From Argopecten irradians (lineage: Eukaryota; Mollusca; Bivalvia; Pectinida; Pectinidae), in contig NC_091134.1 of the NCBI RefSeq assembly GCF_041381155.1, forward strand, positions 11,782,008 to 11,846,007: a DNA stretch of 64,000 bases. Reading direction: 5' to 3'. The number at the start of each line of letters is the position of its first letter. The stretch's first letter is position 1. Both the position numbers and the translations under genes were made by a program. The notes below the pieces were generated by a model that did not search any database, had not been told where the DNA came from, and worked only from the letters and a program-made list of their open reading frames with translations. Shown in pieces: positions 46,621 through 58,700 of this stretch.

Positions 46621-46985
46621 ATTAGGGCTTTTCACCCTATTGTTTTTGTTCTGTTTTTAGGGCTTTTCACCATGTGGTGAAAAGACCTATTGTTATTGTT
46701 CTGTTTTTAGGGATTTTCACCATGTGGTGAAAAGACCTTTTTTGTTTGTTTTTAGGTTTTCACCATGTGGTGAAAAGACCTATTGTTATTGTTCTGTTTT
46801 TAGGATTTTACCATGTGTGGGATTTCTGTTTTAGGGATTTTCACCATGTGGTGAAAAGACCTATTGTTATTGTTCTGTTTTTAGGGATTTTCACCATGTG
46901 GTGAAAAGACCTATTGTTATTGTTCTGTTTTTAGGGATTTTCACCATGTGGTGAAAAGACCTATTGTTTTTGTTCTGTTTATTAT
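46621..46985. repeat. Tandem palindromic minisatellite, about 52-bp period
   Basis: Six to seven units of (A)GGGATTTTCACCATGTGG, TGAAAAGACCTATTGTTATT, GTTCTGTTTTT. TTTTCACCATGTGGTGAAAA is a palindrome apart from its centre. The unit is the terminus of the element at 46621-48455 and occurs once, diverged, at 55036-55085. Confidence 0.9.
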
Positions 46986-47924
46986 TATTATTATTATTCT
47001 ACACTTTTTGTGTCCAAAAGATCTTCAAAATGGTAAGAGGTATGCCAATGGCCTTATTGTTATATTGTATGGCATGAGTTGAAGGGGTGACCGCAACATT
47101 TTTAAGTAGGTCAAAAATCCAAGATGGCCGGCATGACGTCATACCTAAAAAGTTTAAAACAGCCATAACTCAAAAACCGTTTAAGATACAGCAAATATTT
47201 TTGATGTTTTATGTAGATCGTATAAAAGACTAAATGGGGTCAAAGTTCACGATTTTTATTTTTTTTTTTGATTTTGCGAAATTTCTTTTTACATATCGAT
47301 GCAAAATGTCATTCTGATGAATTTGGTGTCTTTTAATTTTCGGTAGCACTTCCGTTTAATGCTGTATGCCATTTTGAAAAACAATCCTTTGATCTTTGCT
47401 AAATTCCCGCCAAAATGTTTAACATTATATATTGTCGAACTGAATGACTAATATAGTCTGCAATTGCTATAGAAAAGACCCCTCTAATGTTCTCTAACGT
47501 TTGATGTGATTTTCATCTTCATCAAAAAACAAAATGGCCGCTATGACGTCATATCTTAAAATTTAAAAACGCTTATATCTCACTAACAGATCTTTTCACA
47601 GATTTCATCCAATTATATTTTTTGCAGATAATCTTAAGCGTAAACTTTTTCTCTCTACATGTTATTACAAAAAATGGCAACTTCCGGTTTTCGGTAAGGG
47701 TCAAATGTTAAAGGTCCTGTTTTTAACAATAAACTTGAAAACTTTTCTCCTGAAGTTCTGTAAGGTCTAGGATCTTCATATTTCATATATAACATGTCCA
47801 GGGGATGGGCTATAAAGTCAGATACTAGGAAAGACCTTGACCCATATTCAAGTTCCCAGGGGTCAAATACACATATCATAAATAAATTGTTTAAATGGTC
47901 ATAACTAACTTATCGTTGCTTTTA

Positions 47925-48185
47925 CAACGAGATCCCAGATGGATTTTGGCGCCAACCATTGAGTGAACTTTATTGGATCTTTATAAGACTGATCTTTTCT
48001 CCTCTGCTTTTCCTTCTTTCCCTGCTTCCTCCACCTGTCGGCCATGTTGATTTCCGATTGGTCCCAAAATGCAATATGCATAACTAGGGACCAAGGGAAA
48101 CCTACACATGAAATTTCAGAAAGATCCCTTTAGTACTTTCTGAGAAATAGCGATAAGAAACTTCAAATGACAAAATCCAAGATGA
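47925..48185 (+). mobile_element. Pearl-like element inserted in the 46.6-kb element
   Basis: Starts GAGATCCCAGATGGATTTTG, GCGCC and carries one core copy (CTGTCGGCCATGTTGATTTC, CGATTGGTCCCAAAATGCAA, ATCCAAGATG). It is the reverse-orientation relative of 5188-5575. At 5.2 kb the same two families also lie side by side, but the join is at a different base. Confidence 0.7.
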
Positions 48186-48604
48186 CGTTAAGGCGCATTC
48201 GATCTCGTTATCATTTGCCCGAACGAATTTGGAAATTTGAATTGGATTAAGATGAGAGTTCTCTTCGGCTGATCAAACTTCATGCAGATCTTCACTAAAA
48301 CACTTTTATTCAGGGCTGAAAGACAAGGTCATTTATTGGTTACAACTTCAAAACCCATGCATTACCTAGTTCTTAACTTACCTGACATGACGGTATTGTA
48401 AACTAAATATAGTGAAAAGCCTGCCAAATTGTCTATGACAATTTCTAGTTCTGTTTTTCATTAACCAGATGAAAGCAATCGGGAAACTGAAAAAAAGTTC
48501 CTCTGTCTCGATCCCGACGACAACTACACAAACTACCAAATCACTACATATCTGTCCCAGCAGTTGGAGTAATAATGTCTTCATTTGTTCCTGAAATAAC
48601 TTCT

Positions 48605-49735
48605 TGACAGCGACCTGATTACACAGCCGACCTGATTGCAGAAACGCATTGGTGTCATTACGTTTCTGATGCAGTTAGAGAAACTCTAAAACGTAAAGCA
48701 GAAAACCCGAATGAAACCGAAGGACAGATCATCTGTCATGGGCTGCCTACAACTCAGACAACCAACAAGGCAGATTTACTGGTAACACTGCAATTAGTAC
48801 ACTCCCACCTCTTTTCCGGATGACTCAAAATATATGGCTTTGATAAAACATTCGATGGATATGGTAAGATCATCCTAATAAAGACCAAGTCCCTGTGATA
48901 GCATGTGATCGGCCACTATACAAAATTGCTAAGGACATCGAATGGACGTGGCCAGACACTCATGGTGAAAATTGTTTTGTGGTAATGTTAGGTGGTCTAT
49001 ACATCAAGATAACATTGCTTAGGTGACCGTTTGGATGGAACAGGATGGACATCGGCTATATACCGAAAGTAGCCATAACGACAGCAGACAACAGATGGGT
49101 TTTCTGTAAGCGTCCATTGTTAAGAAAGAAGCTAAAGCCAACCAGGTAAATGCGTGTGCATTATTCAAGCTACACCAGGATACATACTCTTGTTCAGGAA
49201 CAGATCTGTCCAAAACCGAGTGGTCAAAACACCGTATAGAAGTCATATTCCTCAATTTCGATTTTGGGAACTATTCCGTGAAACTGAACTAACCATCCTG
49301 GTATGGGACAGCGCAATCCACGAAGGGAACTTTCCCTTGTATGTAAAAACACTTTCTTTTCTTCAGTGGATCTTCCATGCTTTTTAGACCAATTGAATTA
49401 TGCCAAAGCAATCGGGGTTCACCTCCGTGACCTGCTGACATTGGAAGGGCAGCATCCTGAAATCTGCGTGGAAAAAATTGTAAGTGAAACTTCACATGGG
49501 GTTAAAGATTAAATCGACCATTGCCTAGCATGTCATTGGATGAAAGTCATGAACAAAACAACGCATGCGCTAAAGACGTGGGTGGGGCTATATGTCTAAC
49601 AGAAAAAACCAGCTGCTCTTCTGCGATGGATGATTGCAGATCCGCAGATGGCGTATGTGGTGACGGAGTTTCTAGACCCACTGGATGACATATCGACTCA
49701 CATACAGACAGGACACCATGAGGATAGTGCAGGTA
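48605..49735 (+). pseudogene. Broken copy of an uncharacterised repetitive animal gene family
   Basis: Protein-like pieces in order: RPDYTADLIAETHWCHYVSD, AVRETLKRKAENPNETEGQI (48610-48730); RPLYKIAKDIEWTWPDTHGE, NCFVVMLGGLYIK (48910-49010); LDQLNYAKAIGVHLRDLLTL, EGQHPEICVEK (49385-49480); HALKTWVGLY (about 49565-49595); and AALLRWMIADPQMAYVVTEF (49615-49670). From memory, this order matches a long protein seen in many copies in cnidarian and molluscan genomes, with blocks like WTWPDT-GE, NYARWLPVHLRDM, HEQNNA-VKGDGGAVGLTE and ALRRWMV-GPE. I know no established function; its copy number suggests it travels with a mobile element. This copy has several breaks. Confidence 0.6.
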
Positions 49736-49739
49736 AGTA

Positions 49740-52150
49740 TTTAAATACACTTAGTCTCGAGAAAGCAGAAATGATTTAATGATAAGAATGTAGAAAAGTA
49801 TCCAAGTAAATCAAAGACTAGGTTTTATTCTTTTTTTTCTTGACAAATTAGTCATTCAGGAAGCCAGGAAACGTTTCTTCGTCATGTGCCTTCCGTATGG
49901 TCGACTGTTACAGAAATGTTTAATCCATTCTAGGACAAAAGTGGCGATATAATTGTTCTTGATACAAATGTGTTGACAAATTGTACTGCCGTTGATTCCA
50001 TCAAGACATTAAAATAGCGAGACAAGACAAATATTAAAGCTATAGGAGAAAAACATTTTGCTCAGTACTATACCAAATATTCTACTTTTTATTTTTAATT
50101 TTTGAGCGTCAAATGAATGTTCGCAATATCCAATTATAAACAATTTGGCAATTTTTCGAAGAAAAATAATTATATTACATTTTATTGAACACTATACAAT
50201 TATAACTTTCTGTATTTTTATACCTTGTAGATTGTGTATCGATCTTGTCATGCATATGTCTATTGTGTCCTCTTGTAACGTATATTCATGTTTCTGAGCG
50301 AAATAATAAAAATCTGGAAATTAACTACTTTTAAGTGTATTCTCTTTTAAACATAATGTTTTAAATTGCATCAATGCAAAAGGTAAACTATTATATCATG
50401 GCTTGATATGAGAAGTTTCCCCGATTACTATGATTTGAGGAAAATGAACATTGGATTTGGAATGCATGAAAAATAGCAATGATACCTATCTTTTTTTTTT
50501 TTTTTTTCTTCTTCAAAACCAGACTTCCAAAACTGGAAATGTGTTATGATTTTATAAGTATATATTTTAAAATACTGTTTTTTTTTTAATCAAAGTTATC
50601 CTCCTGCATTTAACTGGATATTAAAAAAAACAACAACAAACAAACAAAAAAAAAACCTGTATCTAAAATACCTAAGTACAAAATGGCGGAGTTGCCAATC
50701 TCTGTAATATACATGTATGTTTCTGATGGGATACACACTAAAAGTAATTCTTAAACTTAAATGAGTTCCCATACCCAGTCATGTCAAAGTAGTAAAAGTG
50801 CCTGAGAACTTGTAAGAACAAACGCGATAATACTCATTGTTTTGAAGTCAAGTTATGTCTTGTATTAGTACTAGTACTTAATGTCCGGATGGATTCGTTA
50901 CGTACCTAAACGCTCACCATGCAATAAAAACAAATTTCCTCGAGCGTAAATAGCGTACCGTATGATTAGCTCCGCTGGAATAGATTTACGGTTTGAACAA
51001 AACAAACAAAAACATTTATTTTTTTAATTCAAATAACACTATTTCAAATTCTTACTTTTCAACGAGATGATCCATCTTCGGTTATATAGACATTATGACA
51101 TGGTCCGATATGACCAAATTAGGCTTGAATGTGAAATATCTGGGAATCAGGGATAAGATTATGATTTTTAACACTTTTAGCTAGGCTTTTCATCCTTGGT
51201 ACTCCAGTGGTTACTTTCAATGTCGTTATATCCACCCCTGGAGTGTCTTTGGGCGAGCCACTCTTTTCCTATCATGTTCTAATGAATTCTCGCCCAAACA
51301 ACGTGAACATATCCTAAGAACAAATATGGCGATTGCCGGAGTAGGGAACTTGGAAACATTATCAGTTTATCACTTTATAGATGATCTTATAAACATTGAT
51401 GAAACCGATTCGGAGAGACCACTTAATACACATTTACAATCCTGAAAAAAACCCACACCTTTTAATTCTGATTATTAAAAAAAAATTCAGATTCAATAAA
51501 ATAAATTTCACTTTATTAATGTAATCTTATCAGTCAATATTTTTATGTCTAATACATAATTGACACTCGTGCCGGTGTTTCTCGCATTTCTAAACACGTG
51601 GCGTTTACGGCGACGTTAGGTCAATATACATGTACATGTAAATATAAAATTGGAAATTCGTCAATAAACAAACTTCATATCATTTTACGACCTATAATCA
51701 CTTAAAATTGAAGCGAAAGGCCAACCACTACTTTACCGCCATGTTTTGTTCTTGTTTGTTTTCTTGCTCATGCTTTGGAGGTGGTGTGAGATTTTGTTCC
51801 AAGAACTGAGAACGGCCACAGAAACGGCTAGCAACATAATAATGGAAACTCACTCATATGCAATATGTGCAAGCTGGAGAGAAAAGACAACCAATTGGTA
51901 AGTCTATCGGTCATTCGAGCACTCCCCAGCCAGCGGCCGACCTTGGAGGAGCAAGCCTATAACAGATGTAACATCAAACTGTTTTAGAAACATTTGATAA
52001 TAAGTTTGCTTACTATTTCGCATTTTGTGGAGATGCTACTGTTAATAAGTTAGACATCATTGTGCATTGTCTCCGTACTAAAAATAAAGTCATTATATAC
52101 ACAGTATACAGTAGATGCAAAACTACTTCAATAACAAGCGCATTCTTAAC
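49740..52150. other. Mostly unassigned AT-rich DNA
   Basis: Several T or A runs (50490-50510, 50575-50590, 50640-50660). At about 51190-51300 lies a relative of the 3901 hairpin (TACTCCAGTGGTTACT, ACCCCTGGAGTGT) with an outer inverted pair TTTGGGCGAG/CTCGCCCAAA. No gene. Confidence 0.4.
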
Positions 52151-52165
52151 GTCAGGGACATAAAG

Positions 52166-52714
52166 CTAAGATGTGGACACTGTAGGTAAAGTCATTTCGC
52201 CAGATTCTTCCGGAAGTATGCTTCTCGAATTTCGCGCCACACGTGACCTCGGGCGCTTACACAGTTGGTGGCGCACAAATCGCTTCAGCATTTTCCATTG
52301 GGCACATAAGACTGGGAAGTCACATGTAATAATCACTGCGATTACTGCTATCAGTGTAAGAAGCGCCACAGTTCCTATACTGACAGACAAAGGCCTATGA
52401 TCTGCAATACTATGTAACCTCCGCTGAAACTTATTTGTTTGTTTAACATCAATTTTCAAGTCTGCTACAACATCATTAAAAGACGTCCCAACAGAGCTTC
52501 TTGTTGTGGTGGCATTTTGATGAGCATAACAACAGGAGAGACAACTCGAAAGTCTATGTGGATAGCAAGCATTACTGTTTGTAGTCATTACACTCACAGA
52601 TGTGGTATATACCGTGTTCGAACTTGGAACTGTCGTGATGGTATTTGTAGTTATGGTTTGTGGAACTGTCGTGTTGGTATTTGTAGTTATGGTTTTGTGG
52701 TAACATGGCATTTG
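52166..52714 (-). CDS. Tandem duplicate of the lectin gene's last exon
   Basis: A copy of the terminal exon at 52718-53358, offset by exactly 552 bp (184 codons), so its frame continues that of the first copy after the first stop. It encodes the end of the Thr-rich stalk (TITTNTNTTVPQ), the Cys-rich segment (ACYPHRLSSCLSCCYAHQNA), the coil-like stretch, the transmembrane helix and the tail. It differs by a few bases (for example SILPEE against SIFPEE). No intron acceptor sits right before it, since the copied block starts inside the Thr repeats. It may serve as an alternative terminal exon, be silent, or be an assembly artefact. Confidence 0.6.
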   Translation of the reverse strand, partial: QMPCYHKTITTNTNTTVPQTITTNTITTVPSSNTVYTTSVSVMTTNSNACYPHRLSSCLSCCYAHQNATTTRSSVGTSFNDVVADLKIDVKQTNKFQRRLHSIADHRPLSVSIGTVALLTLIAVIAVIITCDFPVLCAQWKMLKRFVRHQLCKRPRSRVARNSRSILPEESGEMTLPTVSTS

Positions 52715-52717
52715 AAG

Positions 52718-55700
52718 CTAAGATGTGGACACTGTAGGTAAAGTCATTTCGCCAGATTCTTCCGGAAATATGCTTCTCGAATTTCGCGCCACACGTGACC
52801 TCGGGCGCTTACACAGTTGGTGGCGCACAAATCGCTTCAGCATTTTCCATTGGGCACATAAGACTGGGAAGTCACATGTAATAATCACTGCGATTACTGC
52901 TATCAGAGTAAGAAGCGCCACAGTTCCTATACTGACAGACAAAGGCCTATGATCTGCAATACTATGTAACCTCCGCTGAAACTTATTTGTTTGTTTAACA
53001 TCAATTTTCAAGTCTGCTACAACATCATTAAAAGACGTCCCAACAGAGCTTCTTGTTGTGGTGGCATTTTGATGAGCATAACAACAGGAGAGACAACTCG
53101 AAAGTCTATGTGGATAGCAAGCATTACTGTTTGTAGTCATTACACTCACAGATGTGGTATATACCGTGTTCGAACTTGGAACTGTCGTGATGGTATTTGT
53201 AGTTATGGTTTGTGGAACTGTCGTGTTGGTATTTGTAGTTATGGTTTGTGGAACTGTCGTGTTGGCATTTGAAGTTATAGTTTGTGGAACTGTCGTGTCG
53301 GCGCTAGCGACTCCACCAGAGATCACAGCGCCAGAACATGTATTGGAATCCAAAGGATCTGTAAATGTAATAATAAAAGACGTAAACTCATTAAATATCC
53401 AGACATGTCAGAGTATATGTTTCAGTAGGATATCAATATAGTAGGCACAGTGACACACCACATATATATATATATATATATATATATTCAAAGTTAATTT
53501 TCCAAAACTATGAATCAAAAGTATCCGCCTTCCGGTCGACTTTTTTTTGCAAATGACAAACGATAAACAAGAAATATAGTTAAAATAAGATTTGATTGAC
53601 ATATTACAGTAAAAAGATTAGTTGATTCTATATCTAGAAACACCACATTAGATATTATACATTGAAATATTGTGGGGGACTATTTTTATTGATATAAAAC
53701 TGGCGCATTGTTCGAAATCAGCTGATCGATGCACGAGAATTGTTGTATTCATAGTGTATTCATAGTGTTTTCATAGAGAAAGTTTGTTTTCGTCAGTTGG
53801 TTGATTCATATAGTGACGAAACACTCAGAATGTAAATATAAAACATCTGAACACACAGGTCCTCAAAATAAAAACATATGAACACAAAGGTCGTCAAAAA
53901 AACATCGGAATACACAGGTCGTCAAAAAACATCGGAACACACAGGTCGTCAAAAAATATCGGAACACACAGGTCGTCAAAAAACTTCTGAACGCACAGAT
54001 CGTCAAAATAAAAACATATGAACACACAGATCGTCAAAATAAAAACATATGAACACAAAGGTCGTCAAAAAAATATCTGAACACACAGGTCGTCAAAAAA
54101 AACCACCAAACGCTTATTATTTTATCAAAAAATAAAATTGATAAAAAATTATACTCTTAAAAGTTATTTTGCCCACAAGAGTGTGGTTAAGAGTTTTTGT
54201 AGTTTATCTTGTTAAAACTGTGTTATTCTTACCGATGACACAGAAGCAGACGGCGGGAATGTGGTCGTTACAATGTGTGGTGTACCATTCATAACTGACT
54301 GGATGCATGTAGACACAGTACTTGAAGGACTGTGGTTCCGCGGTTGCCCAGTTTGCGTAGGTCAGAACTCCACCTGACCATGTCTGGAAATTCCCTGTAT
54401 TAGTTATATCCCTTACTCCTATATAAACGTTTTCCGAAACACTGTAATTAAGTAAGACATATTAATGATGATGATTTTATATGTCTTCCAAACGAAGTTA
54501 GGCGACCAAATGTTTTGCACGCGATTGTTATTTCTTCCACTTTCTACCACAGTGAAGGCTTCAGGAGCTTTTCTCACAAACTAATTGGCGGAAGATGGCC
54601 TCCTGGATGTATTTACTGTTTTTGTATTTCGGTCTCTTTTGTTGACAATTGGTATATTCAGGTCTATAGGATTCCGAACAACATAACAAATTTTTAAAAG
54701 ATGAAATGCCATGTTAACAAATTCAATTGGAAGCCTCTGATCGGTCGAATTTTGATCGTTGTTCGAACAAAGCTGAAAATTGGTATATCTTACGAATTAA
54801 ATCGCCGATATTATGTTAAAATGTTTTCTTGGTTTCAGGAAGTATGCAACTACATGTAAATGAATATTGATATAGCATCTATGTCAACATAAATGCCAGA
54901 GCGTTGCAGACATCCGATCTTCCTATTGCGCATGACAGTTTTAATTCTGTAAAAACTATAATTAAAAAGTAAAAAATTAAAAGCAAAAAACTGTAAAAAA
55001 AAAAGTCTGATGACTTCTTTACAACATATCATCATTTTATTAGAGCTTTTCGCCTATGGGTGAAAAGACCTGTTTTTGTTCTGTTTTTTTGTTTTTCTTC
55101 ATTGAAGGTCAAATGGGTCAAATGGGTCAAATAACCTTAAATCTTTAAACAACATCTTGTCAAGTTCTGGATGGTCTAATGATCTGATATTGGGACTGTG
55201 CGTGCGGATATAAAGGACTAACACGTTTGTCAAGAGAAAAGCCTGTCAAATTGCCCAATGGCAATTTCTAGTTGATAAAATGATTTTACTATAAATCCTG
55301 GTTTAATGATATATCGCCTGAAGGGACATTAATACACACCTCCATGTTGATCCTAGTGCCGTCTTAACAACCGTCTCGTGCTCTGCTGATGGTAGACTGG
55401 CAAGTGTACCGCCGTTCTGAGCACACATGATCGCCTGAAAGTTTGACGATTGGCCAGTACTTTTCAGCCAGTAACACCACGTGAGGCCACTGTTGTCTAT
55501 ATAGGAAACTGGGGATGGTGTGACATCAGGGCATCCGATAATAGAGGATCTGGCTAAAACGATATCGAGAAAACATGCGATAATAGAGGATCTGGCTAAA
55601 ACGATATCGAGAAAACATGCTATATTAGAGGATCTGGCTAAAACGACATCGAAAGGACTTGAAATATTAGAGAATATGGCATTAAAGATATCGAGAGGCA

Positions 55701-58700
55701 AGCCATATTAGAGTATATGGCAAAAACGATATCGAGAAGATATTGAGGATCTGGCTAAAAAGACATCGAGAGGACATGCGATATTACAGGATCTGGCTAA
55801 AACGATATCGAGAAAACATGCGATATTGATGATCTGGCTAAAAAGACATTGAGAGGACATGCAACATTACAGGATCTGGCTAAAACGATATCGAGAAAAC
55901 ATGCGATATTGAGGATCTGGCTAAAAAGACATCGAGAGGACATGCAATATTACAGGATCTGGCTAAAACGACATCGAGAAAACATGCGATATTGAGGATC
56001 TGGCTAAAAAGGCATCGAGAGGACATGCGATATTAGAGAATATGGCATAAAAGATATCGAAAGGCAAGCCATATAGAGCTTATGGCAAAAACGATACCGA
56101 GAGGACATTCGATATTACAGAATCTGGCTAAAACGATATCGAGAAAACATGCGATATTAGAGTATATGGTAAAAACGATATATCGGGAGGACATTCGATA
56201 TTAGAGGGTCTAGCTGACACATCGAGAGGGCATCCGATAATAGAGGATCTGGCTAAAATGATATTGAGAGAACATCCGATGTTAAAGGATCTGCCTTCAA
56301 CTATATTGAGATCTTCAAAGATGATCTGGCAAAAACGACATCGTGGACATCCTATAATAGAGGATCATGCTAAAACGATATAATGGTATTTCTAGAATTG
56401 AATATAGCGTGTGGTACTTGGAGGTTACATCCATGTGAAAGGATATAGCGTGTGGTACTGGGAGGTGACATCCATGTGAAGGGGTACAGAGTGTGGTACT
56501 GGGAGATGACATCCATGTGAAGGGATTCAGAGTGTGGTACTGGGAGGTGACATCCATGTGAAGGGATACAGAGTGTGGTACTGGGAGATGACATCCATGT
56601 GAAGTGGGATACAGAGTGTGGTACTGGGAGGTGACATCCATGTGAAGGGATACAGAGTGTGGTACTGGGAGATGACATCCATGTGACGGGATACAGTGTG
56701 TGGTACTGGGAGATGACATCCATGTGAAGGGATTCAGAGTGTGGTACTGGGAGATGACATCCATGTGAAGGGATACAGAGTGTGGTACTGGGAGGTGACA
56801 TCCATGTGAAGGGATACAGAGTGTGGTACTGGGAGATGACATCCATGTGAAGGGATTACAGAGTGTGGTACTGGGAGATGACATCCATGTGAAGGGGTAC
56901 AGAGTGTGGTACTGGGAGATGACATCCATGTGAAGGGGTACAGAGTGTGGTACTGGGAGGTGACATCCATGTGAAGGGATACAGAGTGTGGTACTGGGAG
57001 ATGACATCCATGTGAAGGGATACAGAGTGTGGTACTGGGAGATGACATCCATGTGAAGGGATACAGAGTGTGGTACTGGGAGATGACATCCATGTGAAGG
57101 GATACAGAGTGTGGTACTGGGAGATGACATCCATGTGAAGGGATACAGAGTGTGGTACTGGGAGGTGACATCCATGTGAAGGGATTCAGAGTGTGGTACT
57201 GGGAGATGACATCCATGTGAAGGGATACAGAGTGTGGTACTGGGAGATGACATCCATGTGAAGGGATACAGAGTGTGGTACTGGGAGATGACATCCATGT
57301 GAAGGGATACAGAGTGTGGTACTGGGAGATGACATCCATGTGAAGGGATACAGAGTGTGGTACTGGGAGATGACATCCATGTGAAGGGGTACAGAGTGTG
57401 GTACTGGGAGATGACATCCATGTGAAGGGATACAGAGTGTGGTACTGGGAGATGACATCCATGTGAAGGGATACAGAGTGTGGTACTGGGAGGTGACATC
57501 CATGTGAAGGGATACAGAGTGTGGTACTGGGAGATGACATCCATGTGAAGGGATACAGAGTGTGGTACTGGGAGATGACATCCACGGTGATGTGGTACTG
57601 GGATGTGACATCCATGTGAAGGGATACAGAGTGTGGTACTGGGAGATGACATCCATGTGAAGGGATACAGAGTGTGGTACTGGGAGTTGACATCCATGTG
57701 AAGGGATACAGAGTGTGGTACTGGGAGATGACATCCATGTGAAGGGATACAGAGAGTGTGGTACTGGGAGGTGATTTTTCATGTGAAGGGATTCAGAGTG
57801 TGGTACTGGGAGATGACATCCATGTGAAGGGGTACAGAGTGTGGTACTGGGAGATGACATCCATGTGAAGGGATACAGAGTGTGGTACTGGGAGGTGATT
57901 TTCATGTTATATTCATTCATTTACATATATATCTATCACATATATTCACTCATCCATATCCTTACATATATCCATCCATATATTCACTAATCCATATCCT
58001 TACATATATCCATCCACATATTCACTCATCCATATCCTTACATCACCATCCACGTTTTCACTCATCCATATCCCAACATACCCATCAACATATTCACTCA
58101 TCCATATTCTTACATATATTCACCCAAATGTTTACTCATCCATATCTTTAAATACCCATCCATATATTCACTAATCCATATCCTTACATATATCCATCCA
58201 CATATTCACTCATCTATATCCTTACATAACCATCCACGTTTTCACTCATCCAAATCCCAACATACCCATCAACATATTCACTCATCCATGTCCTTACATA
58301 TACCCATCCACGTTTTCACTCATCCATATCCTTACACATCCATCCATATATTCACTCATCCATATCCTTACATATATCCATCCACATATCCACTCATCTA
58401 TATCCTTACATATACCCATTCACGTATTCACTCATCCATATCCTTACACATCCATCCACATATTCACTCATCCATATCCTTACATATTCCATCCACATAT
58501 TCATTCATCCATATCCTTACACATCCATCCACATATTCACTCATTTACATCCTTAACTATCCATTCACATATTCATTCATCCATATCCTTACATATATCC
58601 ATCCACATATTCAATAATATACCCATATTCAGTCCCACATTTAACCAACTTACCTTTTTGAAACAACCAGGAACTGATGAACAGCATGAAAAGCTACAAC

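Larger units (their letters stand above)
46621..48455 (+). mobile_element. Element with hairpin ends and amplified 5' terminus
   Basis: Begins with the TTTTCACC/GGTGAAAA palindromes and ends GTGAAAAGCCTGCCAAATTG, TCTATGACAATTTCTAG near 48450. The short relative at 55036-55275 has the same two ends (TTTTCGCCTATGGGTGAAAA and CAAATTGCCCAATGGCAATT, TCTAG). Its interior (about 47590-47900) is shared in reverse with 5600-5960. No protein is encoded. A pearl-like element sits inside at 47925-48185. Confidence 0.65.

Noticed and set aside
51700-51905. Possible plus-strand first exon METHSYAICASWREKTTN before a GTAAGT donor
   Set aside because: Short, no downstream exon in phase, and the next gene lies on the other strand.
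56315-57920. Minus-strand reading frames of up to 460 codons with SHGCHLPVPHS-type repeats
   Set aside because: All three frames are open only because the 42-bp unit lacks stops and 42 is a multiple of three; no non-repeat coding ends or splice sites, and it lies inside an intron of the lectin gene.
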